Assembly: GCF_033115175.1 (NCBI RefSeq)
Contig: NC_084850.1
Coordinates: 1 to 64,000 of the forward strand
Reading direction: 5' to 3'
DNA: 64,000 nt
DNA from: Lepus europaeus
Taxonomy: Eukaryota; Chordata; Mammalia; Lagomorpha; Leporidae
Position 1 is the first letter of the stretch; every line of letters begins with the position of its first letter. Shown here piece by piece: positions 45,956 through 58,490 of the stretch. A program made the translations under genes and the position numbers. The notes beneath the pieces are model-generated. The model saw only the letters and a program-made list of their open reading frames with translations. It searched no databases and was not told the origin of the DNA.

Positions 45956-46267
45956 TTAGAGCCAATAAGATCTGTGGCTCTGACCTGGGCATCCTTCGAC
46001 TCCAGGGCAGGTCCATTTCCAGTGATCCAACTCTTGGCAGAGCTGCCAGAGCTCTTCACAAGCTGACTTTTGCTGAAGCCCAGGCTTACCACATTGAAAG
46101 CCACTGCAGTGGACTGGCCTGTTGGGTCTCCTTGAGGGCAGATCACTGTACAGATCAGCCATTAATAGGCCTGCCACCCATTGCTTCTGATGCCGAGCTT
46201 TCTTTTCCTCCTGGTTTGTGTTAAAGCAGACCAGAGGATGCAAGTCAAGGGAGTGCCCGTTTCCCAT
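45956..46267 (-). pseudogene. Possible retroviral nucleocapsid remnant
   Basis: A 103-codon frame contains a segment like two CCHC knuckles: QCGKPGLQQKSAC and LCQELDHWKWTCPG. In each, the first cysteine is replaced (G and W by position). The spacing CxxxxHxxxxC in the second and the basic run before it (EEKKARHQKQ) suit a class I (gammaretrovirus-like) Gag C-terminus. Short and decayed. Confidence 0.45.
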
Positions 46268-46299
46268 CTCTAATCTTCGGTGGCCTGAACTACAAGTCT

Positions 46300-47490
46300 A
46301 TAGTCACAGGCATGTTCTGTAGTAGTTTTTCTAAGGTAGACAATGCCCATGAGGAAAATTATATTCTCACTTTAAAACTTTCTTTCCCTTTGGTCTGAAA
46401 GGGAGGTTTTTTCTACTTACTGTATACTTCGCTGATGGCGAAGTGAATCTAGCTATGAGATTATTATTTGAGTTCTTATTTTGGCTATGTTATTGCAGAA
46501 AAATGTTAGCCATCTCTTTTATAAGGTCTAAAGATTAAATTGTGCGTCCTACAGATTCCTTCATAATAGAATTAGTTTCCTACCTTGAAGAGAATAGAGA
46601 AATGAAAGAACAAGTTGGGCTTAGAATAGAGAAATGAGGGAGCAAGTCCTAGATCGCTTGCTGACAATAGCAATATCACATGAATACTTAGCAAACTGTT
46701 TCAACCATTAGATAACAACTTAAGAAAACATTTACCAGAAGGTCCAATGCCTTCTATAAATTTTAAGAATCATGTATTTGAAAACACCTCTTAAATATCT
46801 AACATGGTGTAGTTTGTTTAGCCAGTAAACTTAAGCACAACCATCTAAAATGTTTTTAGTTTCTTTCTACCAACAAGTCTAAAACATATGATACACAGAT
46901 TCAGGTCCCACAAATTAAAATGTATCTTTGATTGATTTTAGCAGCTTAAATTTATGGACAATCTTATCTATAAGCCATTTAAAATAAAACTCTTAATAAA
47001 ATTTCCCCATGTGGACATACAATATGTACACACATATAATATAGCATAATAGACCAATATATCAATTTTAATAATAGCTTTTAAAATCTTTAACTCTTTT
47101 TGTAGATTGCCAATTGATTTGAATTGCTTTTTCTTTTTAGTAACCTCAGTTAACCATACTTTCTCTCAGTTGGTACTGTTAATACATTATTGGCTTCATC
47201 TGTTTACAGAGCCATCCCAAAGTACTGAATACAATAAAAGTGGCTGGAAAAAGTCCATAGGAACCTATAGGAGGACAGCTAAACACAGAACCAACAACGC
47301 TTTAGTTTTATGAGCAGCAGATATTCAAATTTTTGAAAAAAGCACATATTTAAATAACCCATAGCTCTTAATAAAAATTCAGCTGTTTTTGAACAATTAG
47401 AATTTAACAGACATCAAGAGAACATAATAGATTACTTTAACACATTGCTTTAACAGAGCATCAGAGTTTAATTCTATGTCAAAGAGAAAT
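46300..47490. other. AT-rich stretch inside the chimeric element
   Basis: No long frame. Origin not recognised; it looks like the AT-rich interior of the provirus at 7.9-9.2 kb in places, which needs alignment to confirm. Confidence 0.35.
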
Positions 47491-47496
47491 TGAGCT

Positions 47497-47630
47497 TCCT
47501 GTGATCTTTTGCTGTGAGGTTTCCTTCCTTTACCTTCTTTCATATTGGTGACCATGTTTCTGTGTTTCTGTGTGTAACACATCTTTAAGCATCTTTTGCA
47601 GGGCAGGATGAGTGGCAACAAATTCTTTCA
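47497..47630 (-). pseudogene. L1 ORF1 C-terminal end, inverted segment
   Basis: The minus strand encodes LKEFVATHPALQKMLKDVLH and the ORF1 terminus, nearly identical to the end of the ORF1 at 21017, followed by the inter-ORF spacer to 'gatcacagga', where the match stops. Confidence 0.85.
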
Positions 47631-50600
47631 GAGTGCCTTCCCCTAGGAGGTTCACACCTCCCTTAGGATATACCCCATGTGAAGAGATAGATAGGTCTGG
47701 GCCTCTGAATTCACAAGGCCTAAAACCCACCAGATTATTATCAAGCCCCTTCTATCAGGTTCTATTTGCCTCTCAATCAGAAAACTTAATTGTAGCTTAG
47801 ACAGCACCTTTCTTAGCTCCTCTAATAATGACTCTGTCCTTTGTTCTAGGCCCTGTCTAGTGCACTTGGGCCTCATTCCTTTGTAATCATAACCTCTACT
47901 CTACCACCAATGGCTCTACTCCCAACATGTGTGTACTGATGGTCCTCTTCCCCACTTAATGCTGTATAATTGTTCAAACCTGGTAAATGCCACTCTTAGG
48001 ATCATTGGTTACTATCCTCACTCTGTCTTTTATGACCTTGTCTAAATATGATCAGAGTCGGTGAACTTGGAAGGCTTCCATAGCCTTGGCAACTCATGAC
48101 GACAGCCTAGGATGGTTACTGGCGCCATAAACTAGAGTGTCAATTTGTTGGGTCAACAACAGGAGCCACTGTGCACTTGCTCCTCATGTGGGATCTCTGT
48201 CCTTAATGTGCTGTACATTGTGATTTAATGCTATAACTAGTACTCAAACAGTATGTTTCACTTTGTGTTTCTATGTGGGTGCAAACTGTTGAAATCTTTA
48301 TACTAAATTGATCTTCTGTATATAAAGAGAATTGAAAATGAATCTTGATGCAAATGGAAGGGGAGAGGGAGCGGGAGGGGGGAGGGTTGCAGGTGGGAGG
48401 GAAGTTATTGGGGTGGGGAAGCCATTGTAATCCATAAGCTGTACACTGGAAATTTATATTCATTAAATAAAAGTTAAAAAAAAAAAAAAAAAAAAAAAAG
48501 AAATAGTGACTTGATCAGCTATGGTGCTGACTGTTGATGTACAATGTAACACTTTATCCATTTTAGTATTTTTTGTAAACTCTGTAATTAACACACAATT
48601 ATTCTGAGGTGTCTAAATCTTAACTGAAAAGTGATCCTGGTTAAATATAAGAATGAGAAAAAGAGAGGGAAGAGATGTACAATAGGGGACATGCTCTTTT
48701 GGATTTGCCCCAAATGATGGATTTAGAAAAGTTCCAGGGGATTCCAATACAATCCCATCAAGGTGGCATGAACCAACGCCATCTCACCAGCCCAGGTGAT
48801 CAATTTCAGTTCACAACTGATCACACTGATAGGCCTAAGAGTCAAAGGGATCACACAAACAAGATTAATGTCTGCTAATACTAACTGATACAAAAAAAAG
48901 GGAGAGAAGGATCCAACATGGGAAGCAGGATACACAGCAGACTCATAGAATGGCAGATGTCCTAAATAGCACTCTGGCCTCAGAATCAGCCCTTAAGGCA
49001 TTCGGATCTGGCTCAAGAGCCTATGAGAGTATTTTAGGCATGGAAAGCCAAGACACACTGGGGAAAAAAAAGATGATGAAGAAGAAGAAGACCTGAATGA
49101 AGGATCTCAGCGAGTGTGATCCCAGTGGAAAGAACGGGGCCATCAAAGAAGGAGGTACCTTTCTCTGAAGGGAGGAGAGAACTTCCACTTTGACTATGGC
49201 CTTGTCGGAATAGGATCAAAGTCGGCGAACCCTAAAGGCTTCCATAGCCTCGACAACTCATGGCTAGAGCCTAGGGAGATTACTGACGCCATAAACAAGA
49301 GTGTTAAATTGTTAAATCAACATCAGGAGTCACTGTGTTCTTACGTCCCATGTGGGATCTGTCCTTAATAGGTTGTTGAAGGTGAAGTAATGCTATAGCT
49401 AGTACTGAAACAGTATTTTTACACTTTGTGGTTATGTGTGGGTGCAAACTGATGAAATCTTTACTTAGTATATACTAAAGTGATCTTCTGTATATAAAGA
49501 TAATTGAAAATGAAAAAAAAAACCCTTGGTTTTAAATTGGAAATTACATAGAAAAATAATCAATCTTTTTTTAAAAAAAATATCTTGCAGAATCTCTGTC
49601 ATTAATGTGATGTACACTGTTATTTAATGCTATAACTAGTACTCCAACAGTATTTTTTCACTTTGTGTTGCTATGTGAGGGCAAACTGTTGAAATCTTTA
49701 TATATACTAAACTGATTTTCTGTGTATAAAGAGAATTGAAAATGAATCTTGAGGGTAATGGAAGGGGAGAGCGAGTGGGAAAGGGGAGGGTTGCGGGTGG
49801 GAGGGAAGTTGTGGGGGGGGAAGCCTTTGTAATCCATAAACTGTACTTTGGAAATTTATATTCACTAAATAAAAAATATATAAAAAATAATAAATAAATA
49901 AATAAATAAAATTCTCCCCCAAATGCTTGAAAACTAGTCCAGCAACATATCAGAAACAGAATTCACCCTGATCAAATGGGATTTATCCTGGGGATACAAG
50001 GATGGTTCAACAAATGCAATTCAATAAATATAATGCATTACATCAACAGAATGAAGGATAAAAATCATATGATCATATCAGTGGATGTAGAAAAAGCATT
50101 TGATAAAGTTCATCATTATTCATGATAAAAATCTTTTAACAAATTAGGTACAAATATAAATACATCAACATAATCCAGATTATATATATATATGTATATA
50201 TATGTATATATATATATGAGACAAACCCACAGCCACCATCATATTAAATGGGGAAAAGCTAAAACATTTCCTTTAAAGTTTATAACTAGACAAATATGCC
50301 CAGTCTTACCACCCTTATTCAATATATTATTGGATCTTTTAGCCAAAACCATCAGGTAAGAGAAAGAAATAAGAGATATACAAATGGTATTGGAAGGAGT
50401 CAAAGAGTTCCTGATTTCAGGTGACATGATTCTTGGTATAGAGATACAAAGAGACTATTTGAATTGATCAACAAATTCAGTGATGTTAATGGACACAAAA
50501 GCAACATTCAAAAATCAGTAGCATTTTTATACACCAATACCAAACTCACTGAGATAGAAGTTACAAGAGAAATCTCATTTGCAATAGCTATCAAAAATGA

Positions 50601-52737
50601 GATAAAATAAAATAAAAATACCTTGGAATATGCTTAACCATGGATGTAAAAGACATTTACAATGAAAGTTGTAAAATGCTTATTAAATGAACTGACCAGG
50701 ACACACACAAAAAAATGGAAATACATGCCCCCATGTTCATGGATTGGAAGAATTAGTAGTGTTGAAATGTCCATACTATGCTGAGTGATCTGCAGATCCA
50801 AAGCAATTCCCATCATTTTTCACGGAAATTAGAAAAAAAAAGCTCTAAAATTCATACGGGAACACAAAAGGTCCTGAATAGCCAATGCAAGCCTGAACAA
50901 TATGAACCAAGTTGGAGTCATTACAATACCAGATCTCAAGACACACTATTGTGTAGCTATTTTAAGCACACTGGTTTAGTACTGGCATAAAAGTGACACA
51001 CAGACCAGTGAAACAGAACAGAAGCCCCAGAAATAAATCTACTACAGCCTACTTATTTTTGACAATGGAGCTGAAAACCTACCCGGGAGAAGAGACAGTC
51101 TCTCCAATAACTGGTGCTGGGGAAGCTGGATAACCATATGCAAAATACAGAAACACGATCTCTTGACACACACACAACTCTCACCACATACAAAACTCAC
51201 CTCAAAATGGATGAACGATCTGAATGTAAGGCATGAAACTGTGAAACTATTAAAAGAAAGCATAGGGAAACGAAGACATTGGCACAGGCAACGACTCTTT
51301 GGATGAAACCTCGAAAGCATAGGCAACAAAAGCACAAATGGGCTAATGGGGAATATATCAAGTTAAGATGCTTCTGCTTCTGCACAGCACAACAAACAAT
51401 CGAGAACATACAGATAATCAACAGAATGGGAGAAGACATTTGGAAACTCTTCGTCTGACAAAGAATTAACATCCAGAAGATATAAGGAACAACAGCAACA
51501 ACATCCAAAGCAAGCAATCCTCTTAAGAAGTGGGCAAACATTCTGAACAGACAGTTCTCAAAAGAGGAAAGAAATGGTCAACGCATACATGAGAAAGAAT
51601 GCTCAGGATCACTAGCCATTGGAAAAATGGAAATCAAAACTACAATGAGGCATCATCTCATCACTTGAGTTAGAATGGCTAATAGCAAAAGGACAAATGC
51701 TGGCAAGGTTGTGGAGAAAAGGCAACCCTTATTCACAGTTGGTGGGAACATGAATTAGTACAGCCGCTATGGAGAATAGTATGGAAGTTCCTCAAAAAGC
51801 TAAAACTAGATCTACCATATGGTCCAGGTATTCCATTTCCAGGTACATATCCAAAGGAAATGAAATCAGCATATAAAAAAATACATGCACTCCCATGTTC
51901 ATTGCAATACTCACAATAGCCTGACATGGAATCAACCTAGATGTCCATCAATGGATGAATGCATAAAGTAAATGTGGTATGTTTACACAATTGACTTTTT
52001 ACACTATGAAATATCATTCATCCATTAAAAAGAATGAAATCCTGACATTTGCAGTAAAATGGATGGAACTGATAATCATTATGGTAAGTGAAATAAGCCA
52101 GACATAGAAAGAGAAATACCACATATTGTGTCTCATAGGTGTAAGTTAAAAGTCATAATAATATATACATTTTGTCTGAACTTGGAATAGTGATTACAGA
52201 GGTTGGGTGAGTGTAACTGGTTCTTGTGTTTTGCAGCACAGTGGGGTGACAAGGCTCACAGTGACACATAGTATTCTGTGTAATCAACTGGAGGCGATGG
52301 GCTTCTAGGCTCCAATCAAAAAGAAAAAGCAAGGAAATGGAAAGGCTGGTTGTGTGTTATGGTCAGTTTAAGTGATGTGTATGTATTGAAAAGCTGCATT
52401 GTACTCCTTAAGAATGTGTGAGTATTACATGTTCCTCTAAATCTTTAAAATAATTTTTAAAAACAAAAATAACACGGCCAAGTTATTTGACTTATTTGAG
52501 GAATGCATGGTCAAATACTAGAAAAGTCTTGGAATATAATTAACCATTTTTACAGGTCAAAAATGAAAATCCTTATAATCATGTCTACAAACGTTGAAGA
52601 GGCATTATCAAAGATAAACAAAGGCCAACATCCCCTAAAGTGTCAAAAACAGATTTTATCCACCCACTCCCACCAGTAGAGGACAGACTGAGTGTCACAA
52701 GCACCACCTGTCATGCAGCTCGACAAGGCTAATGGGA

Positions 52738-52822
52738 TGTGTTGGAGCACAGGGAAGAATCACACAGAATTGTGATAGTCTTTTTAATATACTTTATTCA
52801 ATGATCAATACCACTCAACGTA

Positions 52823-52883
<61 letters not shown>

Positions 52884-53812
52884 GGCATACATCTAAAGGT
52901 CAATACCACTCAATATGTCATTAGTCCACAGGTCATAACACACATCTAGGAGTAAGGCAATTTCCAGAAGTATCCAGCAATAGTAATAAGCATAAAGCAT
53001 AAAAGCATAACCATCCTAAACACTCATGGCTGAGGATATAATATGAAGGCTGTGTTCCCAAGGTTTCTGTCACAGTCACGAAAAGTCAAAGTCCAGAGTC
53101 CAAAGTCTCCGTTACCACTCAGAGAGGTGGATCTCAGAACAGTCACTTAACAGGCAGGAGTCGTGGGATGACTAGTACTCTAGGCAGTAGGCTTGAAGTT
53201 CCAAGACGGACAGCCAGGCGAGTAGTTGGAGAGGTCCCCCGATGAGAGGTCTGGTCTTGCTTTGATGTCAGGTCTGGCAGCCCTTGTCTGGTCTGGTTCC
53301 AATGTCGGGTCTGGCAGCAAACTGATAAGAGGTCCAGGTGAGGTGGGCTCCAACAGGGTGGCAAGCAGAGCTTCAGTCAGTGGAGACTCCAGCAGAGTTT
53401 CACTTGCACTGAGCCATGGTCCCCGAGGGGATGAAGAGCAGTTGTGAAGCTTACCTTTTTATCCCCACTCTAGGGTAGGTAGGCGGTGAAGGTGCCCTGG
53501 GGTGTTACCAATCACAGGCTCATCTTTTGGGGTGTCACCAACCAGATGTTGGTGTCGAGGTGTGACCAATGGTGGTGCAGTAGTGTGAGTGAAGTATGTA
53601 GTAGCCAGCTGGTGGGCTTCTTCTTATCATGTAATGTCCCCAAGTCCTTCTCAGGCCTCACCACCTGTGTCTGTTCTGAAAGATGGTCTAGGCAGTTCCT
53701 GGTGCTTAGTGGCCTTAGCTCTGGTAACTCCATTTTGGTTTTGCTTTTTCTCTTTCTTTCTGGGTTAGCGGTGCTCTGTAACTCTTTTGGGACTCCTGTG
53801 GGATTCCCCACA
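52738..53812 (-). repeat. Probable solo LTR with internal microsatellite
   Basis: The minus strand starts TGTGGGGAATCCCACAGGAG and ends CCTGTGCTCCAACACA. A TATA-like GGGGATAAAAAGG lies at about 53458-53470 and GAATAAAG at about 52793-52800, in U3/R/U5 order. No primer site or polypurine tract adjoins it, so solo. No clear target duplication was found. Confidence 0.6.
52821..52880. repeat. (TG)n(TA)n microsatellite
   Basis: A TG run followed by about 20 TA repeats, inside the R/U5 side of the LTR. Confidence 0.95.
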
Positions 53813-54984
53813 CTGAGCAGTGGCCGTCCCAGGCTGCAGAGGCGTTTACGAGGGAGTGTCGGGGGTGGGGGATCAGGAGGGGAAGGGGCTCAAGTGAAAA
53901 GCGACACGGGGCGCCCCATGTCAATGCGATGAGGCCAGCGAGTCCGTGAGCTGCCAACCGTGGAAGTCAGGATTCTGTGCCCAGGGACCCTGGGAGCCTG
54001 CGGCCATCGTCCTTCCTGGAGACCGCTGTTACAGGAATGGCTCTCAGGTCCTGGAGGAAGGCACTTCTGGGCTGTGGGAGAGACGCAGACGTGCCAAAGG
54101 GACAGAAGCCGGAGTCACAGTGCTGGGTCCTTTTTAGAAAATACCCCAGGAGAGAGGGCTGGGGCCTGGCTCAGGTGTTGGGCAGGAAGAGCAGTATGTT
54201 GTGCTGATGGCCCTGAGGGTTTCCAGACAGGAGCTGAAAAAGGGGCTGAGGTCTCCCAGGGATGCAGCCCTAGACTGCTGGAAGCCTGTTAGAGTCTGGT
54301 CAGGTCTCTCAGAGCAGTGGTTTGCATGGACTGTTTTGACATTCTCAGCACTTCAAAAACTTGAGTATTCACTCTTGCTTCACCAAAGCTCTCATGACAT
54401 CAGATGGGTTTTTGTGTTTTTATTCCACTTAATGTTTTGTATTTCGTTTCATTCTTTACACCTGACTCTTTTATTCTCTTCCCAGTATTTTGCTGAGAAG
54501 GTGTATCTTTGTCTTGCTTGGTTTCTCCTATGAGCTCTTCAGTTTTCCCAGCAATGTTTATCAGATGTCATTTGCTTGCTGATGGGTGATGTCATTAGGA
54601 CATATTATACTCTCAGCTATTGGGGGTACATTTGTGAACTTTCTATTCTGACCCATATGATTCATCTGCCAACCCACTTCTGTTTAAATTATTTTACCCT
54701 TTGATGTCTCATAGGAAAGTCCTTCCTGACCAGAATTCTTTGTCACAAGTTTCTTGACTCTTCTCAACCTCTTATTAGTCCAGATAGGCAGGAAGGTTTC
54801 TCTCAGTTTTTAAAAGAGCACTGCATTTTGGTTTGAGTTGGTTTATACCGACAGATTAAAATCAGAAGAACCGACTCCTCTACAAAGCCGAGTTTCTCAT
54901 ACAGAATTTTCTTCCTTTATCTGCATTCTCATTTCATGTCCCTCAACACTCTGCAGTTCACTTACAGATCCCTCTCATTTATTT
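53813..54984. other. Low-copy sequence, GC-rich at the left
   Basis: 53820-54310 is GC-rich with several overlapping short frames but no recognisable product. The remainder is ordinary AT-rich sequence. Confidence 0.35.
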
Positions 54985-55660
54985 TTTCTTTTTAAGATTT
55001 ATTTATTTGTTGCCGGCGCCGTGGCTTAACAGGCTAATCCTCCGCCTTGCGGCGCTGGCACACCGGGTTCTAGTCCCGGTTGGGGCGCCGGATTCTATCC
55101 CGGTGGCCCCTCTTCCAGGCCAGCTCTCTGCTATGGCCCGGGAGTGCAGTGGAGGATGGCCCAAGTGCTTGGGCCCTGCACCCCATGGGAGACTGGGAGA
55201 AGCGCCTGGCTCCTGGCTTCGGATCAGCGCGATGCGCCGGCCGCAGCGGCCATTGGAGGGTGAACCAACAGCAAAAAGGAAGACCTTTCTCTCTGTCTCT
55301 CTCTCACTATCCACTCTGCCTGTCAAAAAAAAAAGAAAGATTTATTTATTTGCTTGATAGAGTTACAGAGATGGGGGGCAGGGAGACACAGAGATCCTCT
55401 ATCTGCTGGTTTACTCCCCAAGTGGTGGCAATGGCCAGGTCTGAGCCAGGGAAAAGTCGGGAGCCAGGAGGAACTTCATCTGGGTCTACCACAAGGGTGG
55501 CAAGGGCCCAAGTACTCGGCCTATCTTCTGTTGCTTTTACCAGGCCATTAGCATGAAACTGGATTGGAAGTGGAGTGGCTGGGACATGAACTGGCTCCCA
55601 CATGGGATGCTGACATTTCTAGGTAGTAGCTTAACATCTGAGCCACAACACCACACATCC
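54985..55660 (-). mobile_element. Older SINE, antisense, split by a young SINE
   Basis: Tail AAGATTTATTTATTTG at 54994-55009; continues at 55337-55660 with 'gagttacagagat' and a diverged head. Confidence 0.8.
55010..55336 (+). mobile_element. Young C-type SINE
   Basis: Near-consensus, with duplication AAGATTTATTTATTTG at 54994-55009 and 55337-55352, inserted in the tail of the older SINE. Confidence 0.95.
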
Positions 55661-56910
55661 CACCATTTCTAATTAGGATAACATATCGTTGTCCATATTG
55701 AGTGTGGAATATTTTTCCATTTCCACTTCTTTCTCTTTAAAAGGACAAGTGTTATTGATCTTTGCATTGTATATTTCGTTCTTAATAACTGTTGATTGTT
55801 CTCATTTCTAGTAGGTCTTTCAGTTGATTTTATTGGGTTTTCTAGAGACACTCATTTTTAGAAACTGATAATTTTATCCCTTCCTTTATGATTGTAACAC
55901 TCCCTACATGTATTTCTGCCTCATTGCTTAGTAGAATGTTTACAAACGTGCTGAATGACTGTTGTGATAGAGGATATCATTGCCTTTGTGAATTTCTAAC
56001 ATGCCCTCCAGACATTGCATTGTCTTTTCATTCATACTGTTGTCTACCTGGGTTTTCCTTTTTCATGGCTGTTGTTGGTCTTTTCAAAGAACAGCTGTTG
56101 GTTTCATTGGCCTATTCTACTGGGAATTGTAAATGCTCACTGATTTTATTTCATTCATCTTCAGCCTTTTCAGTTCTGTGTTTGTGTGGCTACTGTTGGC
56201 ATTTTTCTAACTTCTTGAAGTGGATGCTCAGTTCATTTATTTTATAATACTTTGCATTCACTCATTAGATCATTTGAGGTTTTTTTTTTATTCTAGGAAT
56301 ATGACTTCAACTGCATCTCATAGTATCCTCCTCTGATTATAGATGATTCAATATCAGCACTGTAATAGCTTATGAAAATTTAAGTAGTACTCCACAAAAA
56401 CTGCAAGACTGAACTTTATTTCATTTTAGAAGAAATGCATGTGATATCTTTGTGGTTTCACTACATGGTGCTTGTAAAATGAACTCTCGGTGTGGGTTTA
56501 ATTTGTACTTCTGGCATCATGAGTGAACACAGTCATATTTTCTTGTGTTGAAGAAATCTGTTTTTGTTTTTTGGTAACATTTCTGTTCATTTCTTAGGCC
56601 CATGTTTCTACTGGGTTGTTGATTGTAGAGAGATACATGGATTTAGTACAGATTTTTTTTACAGGCACCAATTATATTTAAAAGTTAGAAAACCCAGATA
56701 AGGTAGATATCTACACACCATCACAGATTTATCTACCAATATGCGAAAGTAGTGTTACAGTGTGGTGAATCACATTCTTCCAGCCCTCCAATTAACCCAT
56801 ATTTAAAGAGTACCTATTAGTAGCCAGTGAGCAAGAGAACACAACATTTGGACTCCTGGAGATTACAGCTTTTTGGTACAGACAGAGGATAAAGAGATAA
56901 GCAAAACAGT
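55661..56910 (-). mobile_element. Old L1 ORF2 remnants, antisense
   Basis: Recognisable antisense ORF2 texture: 'tagtagaatgtttacaaac' and 'ttcaaagaacagctgttggt' (linker region), then 'gtgggtttaatttgtacttc' (C-terminal region). Heavily decayed; boundaries approximate. Confidence 0.55.
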
Positions 56911-56926
56911 ACAAATGTTATCATTT

Positions 56927-57257
56927 GGCCAGAACCGTGGCTCACTTGGCTATTCCTCCGCCTGTGGCACTGGCACCCCGGGTTCTAGTCCCAGTTGGGG
57001 TGCCGGATTCTGTCCCTGTTGCTCTTCTTCCAGTCTAGCTCTCTGCTGTGGCCTGGGAAGGCAGTGGAGGATGGCCCAAGTGCTTGGGCCCTGCACCTGC
57101 ATGGGAGACCAGGAGGAAGCACCTAGCTCCTGGCTTCAGATCGGCACAGCCATAGCGGCCATTTGCAGGGTGAACCAACGGAAGGAAGACCTTTCTTTCT
57201 GTCTCTCTCTCTCTCTCTCTCTTACTGTCTAACTCTGCCTGTCAAAAAAAAAAAACC
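56927..57257 (+). mobile_element. C-type SINE
   Basis: Head GGCCAGAACCGTGGCTCACT; perfect duplication ACAAATGTTATCATTT at 56911-56926 and 57258-57273. Confidence 0.95.
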
Positions 57258-57273
57258 ACAAATGTTATCATTT

Positions 57274-57333
57274 AAGCTAGTGATAACTGCTAAGAAGAAA
57301 GAGTAAATGGTGAGTCAGTGTGTTATTCTGACT

Positions 57334-57380
<47 letters not shown>

Positions 57381-57997
57381 GTATATGTCTGCACCCACGT
57401 ATACAATTCTTTTCCAGGGTGATGTCAATCACACTGATTTTGAAGAATAAATTGGTACAGTGTCAACTTTTCCTAAACCCCTTTAACATTTTTGTGACAT
57501 AGGAATTTTTCCCTTAAAGTTTTGCTATCATCTGGGCTTGATTTCTCTTTCTCTTTGTACTGAATCTTGGGCTACCTTCTACATTTTCACTCAGTTGTAG
57601 TGTAAACAAATTTTTTTCTCTCCTTAAGTCATGGGTGGGGAACATCTGTCCTCTGGGTGGTATTAAGCTCATGAAATCATTAGGTATCTCCCAACCAAGC
57701 AACTGCAGTGAGGACTGGAAATTCCATAAACCCATAGCAAAATAGTTTTTAAGTTGATAATTTTGTATGGACCGCAAATGATGTTACAAGTATCCAAATG
57801 GCCCTTGATGGAAAAGAGTACCCTTTCCTTGCCTTAAGTCAATCTTGGAAATCAATATATTCCTACAAAATTGCCCATTTTGTGTACATTCAAAATTGTT
57901 TTGAAGCTTAAACATTTGATCTGCAGTCTCTCTCTCTCTCTCTTTTCTAAATGTATCTGTACTTGTTGCATCCTTGGTTCTTAATCAGACAAATATT
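57274..57997. other. Low-copy sequence with (CT)n microsatellite
   Basis: (CT)n at 57338-57378 and again at 57929-57942. No gene seen. Confidence 0.4.
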
Positions 57998-58490
57998 TCA
58001 GTATGCACACCAATTCAGGGGGTCAGGAATTGATGCAGAGCATGGTAGGGATGCAGCATCTCTGCCCTGGGAGGTCCGTGCCTCAGCTGGAGAAGATGCA
58101 AGCAGGTCAGGATCGGCATCCTCTAAGGGCTCTCATTCACCCACACATGCAATCTCATTCATTTACACGTGTGCAGTCTCACCCACATGTGTTCAGTCTC
58201 ATTCACTCACATGTGCAGTCTCTTTCACCCGCACGTGTGCATCTCATTCCAACATGTGCAGTCTTCTTCACCCATGTGTATGCAGTTTCATTCACTCATG
58301 TGTGTGTGGTCTCATTCACTCATTCACCCACACCTGTGCCGTCACTTTCACCCTGCATGTGCATTCTTATTCGCCTATGTGTGGGTGGTCTCACTCACCC
58401 ACACGTGTGCACCTCATTCACCTGCGTGCATGCATCTCATTCACCCATGCATGTGCAGTCTCTTTCACCCACACATGCATGGTCTGCCCA
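57998..58490 (+). repeat. Right copy of the inverted flank and minisatellite
   Basis: 57998-58140 is the reverse-complement partner of 798-925. 58141-58490 is the minisatellite in opposite orientation (CTCATTCACCCACACATGTG-type units), about 13 units against about 28 at the left. Confidence 0.8.

Larger units (their letters stand above)
45763..48498 (+). mobile_element. Chimeric L1/retroviral-type retroelement with 5' inversion
   Basis: Bounded by AGAAATAGTGA at 45752-45762 and 48499-48509, with a poly(A) tail at 48477-48498. The right part (47631-48498) is sense and ends as a normal L1 3' UTR. The left part (45763-47630) is inverted: GTGAACCTCCTAGGGGAAGG at 45759 recurs as its reverse complement at 47631-47655 (25 bp), as twin-priming would give. 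Read in source order it runs L1 ORF1 end and spacer (47630-47497), an AT-rich stretch, a Gag zinc-knuckle-like segment, sequence of unknown origin, then L1 3' UTR. ORF2 is absent. Confidence 0.7.
43160..49907 (+). mobile_element. 5'-truncated L1 inserted in the old L1
   Basis: Perfect 17-bp target duplication AAAATTCTCCCCCAAAT at 43143-43159 and 49908-49924. Holds the second half of ORF2 (to about 45710), then the 3' UTR to a poly(A)/AAATAAATA tail at 49870-49907. The 3' UTR is interrupted by the element at 45763-48498. Confidence 0.92.
39267..52450 (+). mobile_element. Old sense L1 with many later insertions
   Basis: 39267-39600 is decayed ORF2-like sequence, possibly a separate older copy. 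39730-40320 is ORF1 C-terminal coding sequence with many stops. ORF2 follows in pieces at 40980-43159 and 49908-52440 ('agatgacttcactgccaatt'; 'gtggatgtagaaaaagcatttgata'; 'accatatggtccaggtattcc'). The 3' UTR ends near 52460. It is interrupted by a U2 fragment, three SINEs, an antisense L1 3' end and a younger L1. Confidence 0.8.
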
